Shown: positions 26,839 to 36,584 of the stretch, one piece after another
Layout: every line of letters begins with the position of its first letter
Position numbering within the stretch: position 1 is the stretch's first letter
Source: Deltaproteobacteria bacterium
GTDB lineage: Bacteria > Desulfobacterota > Desulfuromonadia > Desulfuromonadales > Geopsychrobacteraceae
NCBI GenBank assembly: GCA_024279255.1
Contig: JAJRRT010000041.1
Span: 119,711-183,710 of the forward strand
DNA: 64,000 bases
Direction of reading: 5' to 3'
Notes under the pieces: generated by a model
Databases searched by the model: none
What the model was told of the DNA's origin: nothing
Seen by the model: only the letters and a program-made list of their open reading frames with translations
Made by a program: the position numbers and the translations under genes

Positions 26839-27816
26839 TCAGGTGAATTCACTCCGGTTATGGTCACTGTTATAATCGAGCTGCGGCCCCTTTGGGATAA
26901 TCCCGGATGGATTGATCATCGTATGACTGCCATAGTAATGGGTTTTGATATGATCAAAATTAACCGTCTCTGCGACTTCCGGCATCTGATAAAGATCACG
27001 TAGGTAGTTGGAAAGATGGGGGTAGTCCACGATTCGGTGTAGATTACACTTGAAATGTCCGACATAGACCGAATCAAAGCGGATCAGGGTTGTAAAGAGT
27101 CGCCAGTCGGCTTCCGTGAGCTGTCCTCCGACAAGGTAACGTTGTTGGCCAAGGCGCCGTTCAAGCCAATCCAGGGCAGTAAAAAGCTCATCCAATGCTG
27201 AGTCATAAGCCGGTTGGGTCGTTGCGAACCCGACCCGATAGACGCCATTGTTGATCGATTGATAAATACGCTGATTTACAGCATCGATTTCAGTCTGCAG
27301 GGCTAGTGGATAATAATCGGTTTTTCGCTGAGTAAGTTCGTTAAATGCTGTATTGAGCATGCGGATAATCTCGCTCGATTCGTTAGTCACAATTGTCTGT
27401 CGTTCTTTATCCCATAGTGCCGGTACCGTGGCTCGCCCAGTATACTCGGGATCAGCCAATTGATATATCTGATAAAGGTAATTGGCTTTGGGTGTCGGAC
27501 TGGCCGCCGCCGTCCCGAGACTCAGTTCCCAGCCGTTCTCTAACATCAAGGGCTCAACCACTGAAACGCCGATCAGCGGCTGAAGGCCTTTGAGGACCCG
27601 AAATAGCAGAGCCCGGTGGGCCCATGGGCAGGCCAGTGAAACATAGAGATGATAGCGTCCGGCAGCGGCAATAAAACCACCCTTCCCACTTGGCCCAACT
27701 GAACCATCAGCGGTTATCCAATTACGGAAGCTGGATTCTTTGCGTATAAATTCACCTTTATTCTGTTTTGTATCATACCAGCGATCCTGCCATTTTCCGT
27801 CAACGAGTAGTCCCAT
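26839..27816 (-). CDS. yqjG: Glutathionyl-hydroquinone reductase (YqjG/ECM4 family)
   Basis: 325 residues of the Xi-class glutathione transferase type. N-terminal thioredoxin fold with catalytic motif LACPWAHRALLFRV, then the helical domain (RYLVGGQLTEADWRLFTTLI, RFDSVYVGHFKCNL). Reduces glutathionyl-hydroquinones. Single gene. Confidence 0.92.
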   Translation of the reverse strand: MGLLVDGKWQDRWYDTKQNKGEFIRKESSFRNWITADGSVGPSGKGGFIAAAGRYHLYVSLACPWAHRALLFRVLKGLQPLIGVSVVEPLMLENGWELSLGTAAASPTPKANYLYQIYQLADPEYTGRATVPALWDKERQTIVTNESSEIIRMLNTAFNELTQRKTDYYPLALQTEIDAVNQRIYQSINNGVYRVGFATTQPAYDSALDELFTALDWLERRLGQQRYLVGGQLTEADWRLFTTLIRFDSVYVGHFKCNLHRIVDYPHLSNYLRDLYQMPEVAETVNFDHIKTHYYGSHTMINPSGIIPKGPQLDYNSDHNRSEFT

Positions 27817-28020
27817 GAGTCACCTCTTCCCCTGTTAAACTGAAAAAAACAAGAGTCACAAGAACGTCCTGGCAGCACACTATCTACTGTTTCACAATAG
27901 CATATGCCTCAGAATCTGCGTTTCTATCCGTTTTTTTAATATTAAAATGAACCGTACCTGCTGCTTTCTCTATGCAGATGGAGTATGATTGTAATCGTAA
28001 GACTCCTGATCATGTTGTTT
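27817..28020. other. Intergenic region upstream of the small-RNA candidate
   Basis: No convincing gene. A TATGAT hexamer in the last third could be a -10 element for the structured region that follows, but no good -35 is seen. Confidence 0.4.
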
Positions 28021-28180
28021 ACTCGTGCAAAGGAGGTTGCCTATCGAAACAGATACAGATTCTTCGAATAGTTCGAACTACCCACTGACGGTTAATGACC
28101 GTCAGTCATGCCCATGACACGGGCACAGAGAACCACTAAATAAAGAAGGCCCGCAGCAACAAATGCGGGCCTTTCATTTT
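28021..28180 (+). ncRNA. Candidate small RNA or structured leaderless transcript
   Basis: Successive stem-loops on the plus strand: a perfect 9-bp stem (ACTGACGGT, 28084-28106), a short TGCCC/GGGCA hairpin, then a strong terminator. An AAAGGAGG occurs at the start of the region. Short frames after it code 27-39 residues and none is convincing. The combination suggests an independently terminated small RNA; it has not been matched to a family. Confidence 0.4.
28146..28180 (+). terminator. Intrinsic terminator
   Basis: Perfect 10-bp stem AAGGCCCGCA/TGCGGGCCTT with an eight-base loop, then TCATTTT on the plus strand. The nearest upstream annotated gene is divergent, so it must serve an unlisted plus-strand transcript. 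Confidence 0.7.
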
Positions 28181-28217
28181 GAAATATACTTAAATATTGC
28201 TTTTTTTCATAATGAAC

Positions 28218-28340
28218 CTACCCATGCTGATTATTAATTGAACCTCCCATCACTCTCAGTACCTGTAGCACTTTAATGTTGGCTTCATTGCCATATTGGG
28301 CCGGAATCATCTCTCGAGAGTTTGCTGTCCAAATTGCCAT
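28218..28340 (-). CDS. Possible 40-aa ORF
   Basis: ATG-initiated frame (MAIWTANSREMIPAQYGNEA and on) ending GGSINNQHG. The composition is protein-like, but there is no strong Shine-Dalgarno and no recognisable family. It could be a fragment of a lost gene. Confidence 0.25.
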   Translation of the reverse strand: MAIWTANSREMIPAQYGNEANIKVLQVLRVMGGSINNQHG

Positions 28341-28668
28341 GTCAATATTATTGGCGGAGGCTGACGGCTTTGTTCTGCGGGTTTAAAGAGGCCACAAATT
28401 ATTTGTTATCTTCAGAGGCTTTGCCGTCCACTAGTTCTCTCGCCCTTTTATGACAAGAAATAGCATCATGACTGCTCTTAAATCATCATAAGAAAAATAT
28501 GTCTCATTAGGATGTTTTTGCTTTACGGGACAAGATGTTGTGGACTATATTCACCTTCGGTACGATATGTAGTGTTTAACTTAAAAGGGTCCAGATGGAG
28601 ATTCGGCTCATAAGCGTCAAATTTCCTTCTGAATGGAGTGGGTTTTAATAAGTGGAGAAAAGTAGCCA
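28341..28668. other. Upstream region of nrdJ
   Basis: No further gene. No cobalamin-riboswitch box or NrdR-box pair was recognised despite inspection. The nrdJ ribosome site is GTGGAGAAAAG. Confidence 0.4.
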
Positions 28669-30819
28669 ATGTCTTTAAATGTAATCAAAAAAACGCAATC
28701 AATTGCAGAGATCCCCTGGCAGGATGCCTCGCTCGATATCTGGGATAGCAAGTATCGACTCAAAGATGCTACCGGTCAGCCTCTTGATGCCGATTTGAGT
28801 GCAACCTTCGAGAGAGTCGCCAAGGCGTTGGCGGATGTTGAGGACGGGAGCGAGAAACAGCTCTATTGGTTTGAGCGGTTTCAGTGGGCGCTGGAAAATG
28901 GCGCCATCCCGGCCGGACGTATTACGTCCAATGCTGGTGCGCTTGATCACAAACCGGCAACCTCGACCATAAACTGCACAGTATCGGCAACGGTCGGGGA
29001 TTCGATGGATGATATCCTCAGCAAAGTTCACGAAGCCGGTCTGACACTCAAGGCCGGTTGCGGCATCGGTTATGAATTTTCAACACTACGACCACGAGAC
29101 GCCTTCGTCAGTGGAGCTGGTGCCTATACTTCCGGGCCGATGTCATTCATGGATATTTTTGACCGCATGTGCTGCACCGTCTCCTCGGCAGGCGGACGTC
29201 GTGGCGCCCAAATGGCGACCTTTGATATTTCCCACCCCGACGTAATTGATTTCATTAAAGCCAAACGCGAGGACGGCCGACTGCGTCAGTTCAATCTCTC
29301 CTTGCTGATCACCAACGAATTTATAGAAGCCGTCAAGCAGGATGCTGACTGGCCCCTCTGTTTCCCGCTGACTGCAAAAGAACTGGAGCGCGAGGGCCTG
29401 GACCTGCGAGATCCGGCTCAGGTCCTCTGGAAAGACTGGCCAGTCACTGAGGGCTACATTCAAAACCAGGTTGGCCAGGTTGCCTGCAGGATTTTTCGCA
29501 CCATCCGCGCCAAGCAACTATGGAACGTCATCATGGCCTCTACCTATGACTTCGCCGAACCCGGATTTATCCTGATCGACAAAGTCAATGAGATGAACAA
29601 CAACTGGTTCTGCGAGAAGATTCGCGCGACAAATCCCTGTGGCGAGCAGCCCCTGCCCCCCTACGGTTCCTGCCTTCTCGGTTCGATCAACCTGACCCGT
29701 TTTGTTGAACAACCTTTCACCGCGGAGGCTCGTTTTAACTGGGAGCACTTCAATGAGGTGGCCTCGGTATTTTCCCGCATGCTGGATAATGTCGTAGAGA
29801 TCAACGGTCTGCCACTTCAGCAGCAACGTGACGAAATCGTCGGTAAACGTCGTCATGGTATGGGCTATTTGGGCCTGGGCTCAACCATCACCCTGCTCGG
29901 CATGAAATACGGCGATGAAGATGCCATCGCTTTCACCGAGAAGGTCACCCTGCAGATGGCTCTGGCTGGCTGGCAGCAAGCACTGGAGTTGGCCCGTGAA
30001 AAAGGTCCAGCACCGGCACTGCTGGAAGACTATGAAATCACAGCAGAGATGCTACGCAACCGACCCGAAATGGAGGCCGACGGCATCCGCTTGGGCCAGC
30101 GTGTTCCAGGACGGATTCTGCATGCCCGTTACAGCCGTTATATGCAGCAACTATCCCAGGTCGCACCAGAGCTCGTCGCTGAACTCGCCGAGGTTGGCGC
30201 CCGCTATACTCATCATAGTTCTATCGCTCCAACGGGGACCATTTCACTATCGATTGCGAACAACGCCTCCAACGGGATTGAGCCCAGTTTCGCTCATCAC
30301 TATTGCCGGAATCTGATTCGCCCGGGCAAAAAGACCAAAGAAAAGATCGATGTTTTCTCTTATGAACTTCTGGCCTATCGTGAACTCATTAACCCGAAAG
30401 CCATGCCTGGTAGTGACAACTCTGATGAAAAGCTGCCTGACAACTTCATCACCTCGGAAGATATCACCCCTAAGCAACATGTTGATATCCAGGCTGCAGC
30501 CCAGAAATGGATCGATTCCTCCATCTCCAAAACAGCCAATGTCCCCAGTGATTTCCCCTTCGCCGAATTTCAGGATATTTACCTCTATGCCTATGAGCAG
30601 GGATTGAAGGGTTGTACAACCTTCCGTTACAATCCGGAATCATTCCAAGGCGTATTGGTCCAGGAGAAGGATCTGGCAGAGACGGTATACCAATTTGCCC
30701 TTGAAGACGGTACCGTCGTCAAAGCCCGGGGTAACGAAGACATCGAATACGATAACGAAATTCATTCGGCGGCCAACCTGTTTGATGCCCTCAAAGAAGG
30801 TTATTACGGCAAGCTGTAA
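28669..30819 (+). CDS. nrdJ: Adenosylcobalamin-dependent (class II) ribonucleotide reductase, catalytic subunit
   Basis: 716 residues; converts ribonucleotides to deoxyribonucleotides using coenzyme B12. Active-site features: the early Cys in STINCTVSAT, loop RATNPCGEQPLPPYGSCLLG (NxCxE-type thiyl-radical site), and the finger loop IAPTGTISLSIANNASNGIE. The C-terminal TSCPD/zinc-finger part is not in this chain but encoded by the next gene. First gene of the nrdJ-nrdJb-dCMP deaminase cluster. Confidence 0.95.
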   Translation: MSLNVIKKTQSIAEIPWQDASLDIWDSKYRLKDATGQPLDADLSATFERVAKALADVEDGSEKQLYWFERFQWALENGAIPAGRITSNAGALDHKPATSTINCTVSATVGDSMDDILSKVHEAGLTLKAGCGIGYEFSTLRPRDAFVSGAGAYTSGPMSFMDIFDRMCCTVSSAGGRRGAQMATFDISHPDVIDFIKAKREDGRLRQFNLSLLITNEFIEAVKQDADWPLCFPLTAKELEREGLDLRDPAQVLWKDWPVTEGYIQNQVGQVACRIFRTIRAKQLWNVIMASTYDFAEPGFILIDKVNEMNNNWFCEKIRATNPCGEQPLPPYGSCLLGSINLTRFVEQPFTAEARFNWEHFNEVASVFSRMLDNVVEINGLPLQQQRDEIVGKRRHGMGYLGLGSTITLLGMKYGDEDAIAFTEKVTLQMALAGWQQALELAREKGPAPALLEDYEITAEMLRNRPEMEADGIRLGQRVPGRILHARYSRYMQQLSQVAPELVAELAEVGARYTHHSSIAPTGTISLSIANNASNGIEPSFAHHYCRNLIRPGKKTKEKIDVFSYELLAYRELINPKAMPGSDNSDEKLPDNFITSEDITPKQHVDIQAAAQKWIDSSISKTANVPSDFPFAEFQDIYLYAYEQGLKGCTTFRYNPESFQGVLVQEKDLAETVYQFALEDGTVVKARGNEDIEYDNEIHSAANLFDALKEGYYGKL

Positions 30820-30833
30820 CAAGGAGCGATAAA

Positions 30834-31520
30834 ATGGCTACAAAAATAGATAAGAAGATAGTTGCATATGAGGTTATCAACCTCGAAGAAGAACGGAAAA
30901 AAGCAGCCCAGGAAGAGAAAAATCAACTCGAAGATATGCACGAGAATGTTGAGCGGCCGGAAATGTTGGTGGGCGCTACCTACAAAATCAAGACACCACA
31001 GAGCGAACATGCGCTCTATGTTACCGTTAATGATATCGTGCTGAACGCTGGCACCGAGCATGAAACTCGTCAGCCTTTTGAAATTTTCATCAATTCAAAA
31101 AACATGGCTCATTTTCAGTGGGTTGTTGCACTGACCCGGATGATGTCAGCAGTCTTTCGTAAGGGTGGAGATGTCACCTTTCTGGTTGAAGAGATGAAAG
31201 CGGTCTTCGATCCTCAGGGCGGTTATTTCAAACCGGGCGGGCGTTTTATGCCATCGATTGTGGCCGAGATCGGTTTTGCTCTTGAAAGCCATATGAAAAT
31301 GATCGGTCTGATCAAGGATGAGCGGATGCCCGATGCCATTAGGGAGATGCTCGACTCCAAGCGGGCCGAATATGACTCTCTCAAAGGCCGGAGAAAGACT
31401 GACGACGTTGGAAGCTTTCCACCCGACGCTAAGTTGTGCAACAAATGCTACACCAAGGCCGCCATTGTTATGGACGGATGTCTGACCTGCCTGAACTGCG
31501 GCGATTCCAAATGCGGCTAA
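30834..31520 (+). CDS. nrdJb: NrdJb: separate C-terminal subunit of class II ribonucleotide reductase
   Basis: 228 residues starting 14 bases after nrdJ. The central region (PFEIFINSKNMAHFQWVVAL, VAEIGFALESHM) is the TSCPD-type domain normally found at the NrdJ C-terminus. It ends in a Cys-rich finger (CNKCYTKAAIVMDGCLTCLN, then CGDSKCG) holding the redox cysteines that re-reduce the active site. Split nrdJa/nrdJb arrangements are known, for example in Pseudomonas. Confidence 0.88.
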   Translation: MATKIDKKIVAYEVINLEEERKKAAQEEKNQLEDMHENVERPEMLVGATYKIKTPQSEHALYVTVNDIVLNAGTEHETRQPFEIFINSKNMAHFQWVVALTRMMSAVFRKGGDVTFLVEEMKAVFDPQGGYFKPGGRFMPSIVAEIGFALESHMKMIGLIKDERMPDAIREMLDSKRAEYDSLKGRRKTDDVGSFPPDAKLCNKCYTKAAIVMDGCLTCLNCGDSKCG

Positions 31521-31532
31521 GTGGCGGCGTCC

Positions 31533-31564
31533 AGCAGTCTGTCGGGCAAGCCTGACAGACTGCT
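31533..31564. other. 11-bp stem-loop after nrdJb
   Basis: AGCAGTCTGTC pairs exactly with GACAGACTGCT around ten bases, 12 bases past the nrdJb stop. No U tract. It may stabilise the nrdJ-nrdJb message or partly terminate before the deaminase gene. Confidence 0.65.
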
Positions 31565-31612
31565 TGTCCCGAGCATTTACAAAAATTGTGTCAAACTAAA
31601 GAGGTACCGAAC

Positions 31613-32134
31613 TTGTCGAGTACAAACTGGGATATCCGCTGGATGGCTCTCGCCCAATTTGTTGCAACCTGGAGCAAGGACCGTGGCAGAAAAGTTGGCG
31701 CCGTTATTGTTGGCCCCGATAACGAAATTCGCTCAACCGGTTTTAACGGGTTACCGCGCGGGGTGAATGACGACGTTGAAGAGCGGCACGAAGCAGCCAA
31801 CGGTGAGAAATACCTGTGGGCGTCGCATGCCGAAAGAAATGCAATATACAACTCAGCCATGCTCGGCGTTTCAACCAAAAACTGTACAATCTACGTCCCC
31901 TGGTACCCTTGCATCGATTGTGCAAAGGCTATCGTACAGTCAGGATTGAATAAAATCGTCTGTTTTGAGCCCGATCTGACAGATGTTAACTGGGGAAAAG
32001 ATTTCGCAAAATCACTCATCATCCTCGGTGAAGGAAATGTCGTAACAAAGTTTATCGACCAGAAAAACTATCTGCAATCTGTACTCGATAAGGAACTTCA
32101 GGTTGGAAATGTCCAGATCGGTCCGCTGAAGTAA
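31613..32134 (+). CDS. dCMP deaminase (ComEB-like)
   Basis: 173 residues from a TTG start (SSTNWDIRW) behind AAGAGG; the track's earlier GTG lacks a ribosome site. Zinc-binding cytidine-deaminase motifs SHAERNAIYN (HAE) and VPWYPCIDCAKAIV (PCxxC). Makes dUMP for dTMP synthesis, which fits its position behind the ribonucleotide reductase genes. Confidence 0.9.
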   Translation: MSSTNWDIRWMALAQFVATWSKDRGRKVGAVIVGPDNEIRSTGFNGLPRGVNDDVEERHEAANGEKYLWASHAERNAIYNSAMLGVSTKNCTIYVPWYPCIDCAKAIVQSGLNKIVCFEPDLTDVNWGKDFAKSLIILGEGNVVTKFIDQKNYLQSVLDKELQVGNVQIGPLK

Positions 32135-32156
32135 AAACAACAACTCCCATGCTTAG

Positions 32157-32199
32157 CAATAAGAAAGGGCCACCCGTACTGGGCGGCCCTTTCTTATTG
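32157..32199. terminator. Strong bidirectional terminator
   Basis: CAATAAGAAAGGGCC pairs perfectly with GGCCCTTTCTTATTG, with an inner CCC/GGG pair. U-rich on both sides. Ends the nrdJ cluster before gspA. Confidence 0.8.
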
Positions 32200-32330
32200 A
32201 TGACCGCCTACCAACTTGTTGTTTGTCTCTCCATATGCTATATCGACTGAGGTTAAATCCTCTTTTCATTATCTATCCAAACAGGATTAAAGCTCAAATT
32301 TGATACCTGTCGGGGGAATCTGTACTACTT

Positions 32331-33935
32331 ATGTACAAAGATTATTTTGGACTCAGGGATGATCCGTTTTCCATAGCCCCCGATCCACAGTTTTTATACA
32401 TGAGCGAGCGCCATCGCGAGGCCTTGGGGCATCTTGTTTATGGCATGAAAATCGACGGTGGGTTTGTGTTGCTCACTGGTGAGGTTGGAACCGGAAAGAC
32501 GACTGTCTGTCGTTGTCTGCTTGAGCAGATCCCGGAAAATTCTGAGGTTGCCTTCGTTTTTAATCCCAAGTTAACGGTGGTCGAACTCCTTGAAACTCTC
32601 TGTGATGAGCTTCGGATCGATTATCCGCCGGGCAATCTAAGCAATAAACTTTTTATCGATGCCATTAATCGCTTCCTGATCGACGCACACAGCAAAGGAC
32701 GAAAGACGGTACTGATCATCGATGAAGCTCAGAGTCTCTCTCCTTCTGTCCTTGAGCAGATTCGGCTGCTGACCAACCTGGAGACCAATAAACAGAAACT
32801 TCTTCAGGTGATAATGCTGGGTCAGCCAGAGCTGAAATTGATGCTTGAACAGCCCGAATTGCGGCAGTTGGCACAACGGATTACAGCCCGTTACCACCTC
32901 GAACCCCTGCCTCAGAATGAGATCAAGGCCTATGTTAATCATCGGCTATCCGTTGCTGGTGTCGAACGGCGACTCTTCCCGGCATCGACAATCAACAAGC
33001 TCTACCAACTCAGTGGCGGGATCCCGCGCGTCATCAACCTGCTTTGTGATCGTGCCCTGCTTGGTGCCTATGTAAGAGAGCAACAGACTGTCAGTCCCCG
33101 CCTTTTGACTGAAGCCGCACATGAGGTTTTCGGTGAACAGAAAAAAACTAATGTATGGACCTCTCCAAGCTGGCGTTGGCTCCTGCTCGTACTGCTTATT
33201 ACCATCGGCAGTGCCCAGCTGGTGGCAAACTATTGGGATGATCCACCATCGTTGGCCCCTGCCCCTGTTGCAGTGTCGGTGGTTGTAGAGGAGGTTCCGC
33301 AGTCAAAGTGGGATCGCCTGGAGTGGGATAAGCAACAGCCGATCGAACAGAGTGACACTTTAGCTTATCAGGCCCTGTTTGATATCTGGAAAATCAGCTA
33401 CCAGAGTGAGCAGGGTTCGGTGTATGAGCAGGCTGGCCGGCAAGGGTTGCGCCTGGGGAACAAACGGGACCGCTTCGAACAACTCCGCCACTTGAACCGG
33501 CCCGTTGTGCTGAAGCTTAAAAATTTTCAGAGTCAGGAATTTTACGTGACTTTGACATCTCTGACAGACGATTCTGCAACTCTGGTTGTCGGTAAACAGC
33601 GTCGAACCGTTCCAATCTCTACCCTCGCCAGACACTGGTTTGGTGAGTTTTCTCTCTTGTGGCAGGCGCCACCAGATTATCAGGGAAGCTTGAAACCGGG
33701 GGCCACAGGCAAGATGGTAGAGTGGCTGGATCAGCAGATGGCGTCCTTAAATGAGCGCGACCCCAGTCGTAAAAAAAATATTTCGCTGACCGGGGAACTG
33801 CTTGAAGAAGTGCAACGCTTTCAGTTCAATGAGGGACTTGACCCCGATGGCATTGTCGGCACCTACACCCTGATCCATCTAAACCATAAAATAAGTAACC
33901 AACAACCGACCCTGACCGCCGGACAAAAGGGCTAG
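32331..33935 (+). CDS. gspA: GspA/ExeA-type AAA ATPase with peptidoglycan-binding domain
   Basis: 534 residues. N-terminal AAA ATPase (YFGLRDDPFSIAPDPQFLYM, Walker A GEVGTGKTT, Walker B VLIIDEAQS), a transmembrane helix near residue 285 (WLLLVLLITIGSAQLVA), then a periplasmic part ending in a PG-binding-1 motif (EEVQRFQFNEGLDPDGIVG). With GspB it helps place the type II secretion secretin through the cell wall. Only the AB pair is in the window. Confidence 0.92.
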   Translation: MYKDYFGLRDDPFSIAPDPQFLYMSERHREALGHLVYGMKIDGGFVLLTGEVGTGKTTVCRCLLEQIPENSEVAFVFNPKLTVVELLETLCDELRIDYPPGNLSNKLFIDAINRFLIDAHSKGRKTVLIIDEAQSLSPSVLEQIRLLTNLETNKQKLLQVIMLGQPELKLMLEQPELRQLAQRITARYHLEPLPQNEIKAYVNHRLSVAGVERRLFPASTINKLYQLSGGIPRVINLLCDRALLGAYVREQQTVSPRLLTEAAHEVFGEQKKTNVWTSPSWRWLLLVLLITIGSAQLVANYWDDPPSLAPAPVAVSVVVEEVPQSKWDRLEWDKQQPIEQSDTLAYQALFDIWKISYQSEQGSVYEQAGRQGLRLGNKRDRFEQLRHLNRPVVLKLKNFQSQEFYVTLTSLTDDSATLVVGKQRRTVPISTLARHWFGEFSLLWQAPPDYQGSLKPGATGKMVEWLDQQMASLNERDPSRKKNISLTGELLEEVQRFQFNEGLDPDGIVGTYTLIHLNHKISNQQPTLTAGQKG

Positions 33936-33938
33936 ATT

Positions 33939-34640
33939 ATGTCATTTATTCTCGAGGCCTTGAAAAAGTCGGACAACAAACGTCAGGATGGAACGGTTCC
34001 CAAGCTCGAAACAATCCACGATTCGGTCATTCCGCCTCGCGCAAAACGACCTGGCTGGGTCTGGATATTGCTGTTCGTGCTAATTCTGAATGTCGCTGTT
34101 CTGTTGTGGCTGTTTGCCCCCTGGCAGCAGCAAATCAGCATACCCCCTGAATCTGGACAAACTGTTGTGCAAAAAAAGCCGACAACTTTTGAATCTCCAG
34201 TTAAAAAAACCAGACCACAACCACCCGAGACACCTGAGGCGACTTCTGTGAAAGAACCAGCTCCGATACCACCTCTGGCGATGTCATCTGTCGATCCGGT
34301 TCAAGCGACAGACAAAATTCTACAGCAACCACTTGCTATAAAATCTAACGAAAAGTCCCTGCTCAACACAGACCCGGCCACTAAACAGCAAAAGATCTAC
34401 TCCATAAAGGATTTACCGGTCTCAATCCGAGGAGATCTTCCGGAGATGCACATGTCGGTGCACGCGTTTTATTCAAATAAGCCTGCGGCGAGTCTGGTTA
34501 GGATTAATGACCAGATCATGCGTACCGGTGACCGCTTAACAGGCAAGTACATACTGGAAGAGATTACCTCAGAGGGCGCTGTCTTTTTTTACGCCGGCTA
34601 CCGGTTTCTGGTGCCGCGCAAAAATCTTCAAGATAACTAG
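33939..34640 (+). CDS. gspB: GspB-type type II secretion assembly protein
   Basis: 233 residues starting MSFILEALKKSDNKRQ, the typical short cytoplasmic tail. One membrane helix (WVWILLFVLILNVAVLLWLF), a Pro/Thr-rich periplasmic linker, and a C-terminal GspB domain (LPVSIRGDLPEMHMSVHAFY, PAASLVRINDQIMRTGD). Starts three bases after gspA. Confidence 0.9.
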   Translation: MSFILEALKKSDNKRQDGTVPKLETIHDSVIPPRAKRPGWVWILLFVLILNVAVLLWLFAPWQQQISIPPESGQTVVQKKPTTFESPVKKTRPQPPETPEATSVKEPAPIPPLAMSSVDPVQATDKILQQPLAIKSNEKSLLNTDPATKQQKIYSIKDLPVSIRGDLPEMHMSVHAFYSNKPAASLVRINDQIMRTGDRLTGKYILEEITSEGAVFFYAGYRFLVPRKNLQDN

Positions 34641-34822
34641 GGGGCTGTCGGACTATACGAGCTGAAGCGAAAATCTGGATGGTTGAGAACAGATTTTAGC
34701 TCGGTTGCAGACTCATAGCCATAGCTATGGGGCAAAAAGGAGCTAGAATATGGACCAACCACCCGGGTTTGCAGCCAGTTCATGGATACTCCGCCAGCCT
34801 CCTAGAACCTCAAACTCTATTG

Positions 34823-35059
34823 TTACAAACAGGACAGAGCTCTCGCCCTGGTTTCCAGGCAGTCAACATGGGATGTATAAAGTCGCAGGATTTTATCGTC
34901 AGGCAGGGATTCTATCCAGTCATGACGCTCCATGAAGGGCAGATCTCTCTTCTCGTGTAACAGACAATTTTCAGGATTCCCACCCAATGGACATTTGACC
35001 ATCAGGGCCATCAATTTTCCCCTGATAACTTCAAAACATTTCAGATTTGGATTGTTCAT
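34823..35059 (-). CDS. Small Cys-containing conserved-looking protein
   Basis: 78 residues with GGGGGAGAAA directly before the ATG. The central motif VKCPLGGNPENCLLHEKRDL followed by ERHDWIESLPDDKILRLY resembles a short conserved family seen in other proteobacteria (from memory), with four Cys that could bind metal. Function unknown. Confidence 0.65.
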   Translation of the reverse strand: MNNPNLKCFEVIRGKLMALMVKCPLGGNPENCLLHEKRDLPFMERHDWIESLPDDKILRLYTSHVDCLETRARALSCL

Positions 35060-35228
35060 TTTCTCCCCCGACTCTTAAGAATTCTCTCTCGGTGGTACTG
35101 ACACGTATCAATCTTGCAAAGTTCGTTTTTCCATCAGATTATAGCAGCCATGAGGCAGCATTGAGATATGTTTAGAATGTTGAAACCTGCCTCATCGGCA
35201 CGGTTACAATGAAAAAGGCCAGCAATCG

Positions 35229-35435
35229 TCAGGGGTTTGTGCCCTGCTTACTATTTTCAATTGCATAAATGAGCTTACGAACAGCTCTTGTCGCATCATC
35301 AGCATCCTTGGTAATCGGTTCTGTTTTTCCGTAAGAGCCAGCGATCTGAACCGTAATAAATACCAATTTATCTGCTAATAGTCTCAGTTCATCAACAAGA
35401 GACTGGCGCTCATCTACAGAGAGTTCGGGCTTCAT
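35229..35435 (-). CDS. Small helical hypothetical protein
   Basis: 68 residues, mostly helical and charged (LSVDERQSLVDELRLLADKL). GGAGGG lies upstream of the ATG. Not recognised; same strand as the neighbouring small gene but 170 bases away. Confidence 0.55.
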   Translation of the reverse strand: MKPELSVDERQSLVDELRLLADKLVFITVQIAGSYGKTEPITKDADDATRAVRKLIYAIENSKQGTNP

Positions 35436-35642
35436 CAGTCTGTCCCTCCTTCTTTGCGGGGTGCTTGGTTAGTTATAAGCCTGACAGAGAGTGATGAAAA
35501 AAACAAGCTGGATATGGACTAACTCAGTTTATCTGCCCCTGTAACGACATCCTGAACTCTGCTACAATGGCAGGACACAGGACCGGACAGGTCTCCCATC
35601 AGGCCGACAGAACTATCTGTCCATGACACAATGGAGGTTGTC

Positions 35643-36299
35643 ATGAGAAAACGACTGACAATTATAGCCATTTTTGCCTTAGCGTTGGCCGGTTGCGCCC
35701 ATCAAGTCGGGCCACGTGAAGGGACTGGCAGCCTGCTCGGAGCTGGTGCCGGAGCACTAATCGGATCACAGATCGGCAGCGGAGGTGGCCAGATCGCAGC
35801 CGTAGCCCTCGGCACTCTGGCTGGCGCCCTGATTGGGCAGGACATCGGCCGCACCCTCGACCGGGCAGATCTGGCTTACATGCAGCAGAGTACCCAGCGT
35901 AGCCTGGAGGTCATCCCCACATACCAGACCAACGGGTGGGTTAACCCGGATACCGGGCACTCAGGTTCAATCACCCCGCTCAAGACCTACCAGAACGCCA
36001 GTGGAGAGTATTGCCGCGAATACCAGCAGACAGTGGTGATTAACGGCAACGAACAACAGGCCTATGGTCATGCCTGCCGACAAGTGGACGGCAACTGGAA
36101 AATCACTTCAACGGCACCTGTAACCAAGGTGCAGACAGTCACCAGGTACGTTCCGGTAAACAGCTATCGGATGGGATACCCCTCGACCTATTATCCCGGT
36201 TATTACTCCCCGGCCTATCTCTGGCCGTCAACCTCGCTCAGCCTCTCGTTCGGTCACTATTCCGGTCACGGGCACCATTGGGGTTACGGTCATCATTGA
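35643..36299 (+). CDS. Glycine-zipper outer-membrane lipoprotein (17-kDa antigen type)
   Basis: 218 residues from the ATG behind TGGAGG. Lipobox LAGC. A glycine zipper (GSLLGAGAGALIGSQIGSGG, then GTLAGALIGQDIG) spans residues ~30-70. It is followed by a surface-antigen domain (GEYCREYQQTVVINGNEQQA, ACRQVDGNWKI). The tail is rich in Tyr, Gly and His (GHYSGHGHHWGYGHH). Probably an envelope-stress or outer-membrane lipoprotein like SlyB/Rickettsia 17-kDa antigen. Confidence 0.85.
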   Translation: MRKRLTIIAIFALALAGCAHQVGPREGTGSLLGAGAGALIGSQIGSGGGQIAAVALGTLAGALIGQDIGRTLDRADLAYMQQSTQRSLEVIPTYQTNGWVNPDTGHSGSITPLKTYQNASGEYCREYQQTVVINGNEQQAYGHACRQVDGNWKITSTAPVTKVQTVTRYVPVNSYRMGYPSTYYPGYYSPAYLWPSTSLSLSFGHYSGHGHHWGYGHH

Positions 36300-36584
36300 C
36301 CATGACAGAACATTGGAACAGGCATCGTCCGCATCAGTGCTAGCGATGCAACCAAGGCTCGCAACAGAGGATATAATGATCCTGTGTGAAAATGCTGAAT
36401 TGGCTGACTCTGTTGTCTCTAACGTTGAAAGAAATCCATAGAACGCTGAAAATAGACATTAAGAGCCTACATTAAGTAGACTTCGTAAGTTCTTGTTATG
36501 ACGAGACAATCTGTCTTGATATTGATATTTGCTTCCGTTGTCACACTGGCACAAAACCTCATGTTGAACCATGTACAGATAACC

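Noticed and set aside
28341-28668. Cobalamin riboswitch or NrdR boxes ahead of nrdJ
   Set aside because: No B12-box or paired NrdR-like repeats could be found by eye.
34719-34730. CCATAGCTATGG palindrome after gspB as an operator
   Set aside because: Isolated 12-bp palindrome without promoter context; too little to support a regulatory call.
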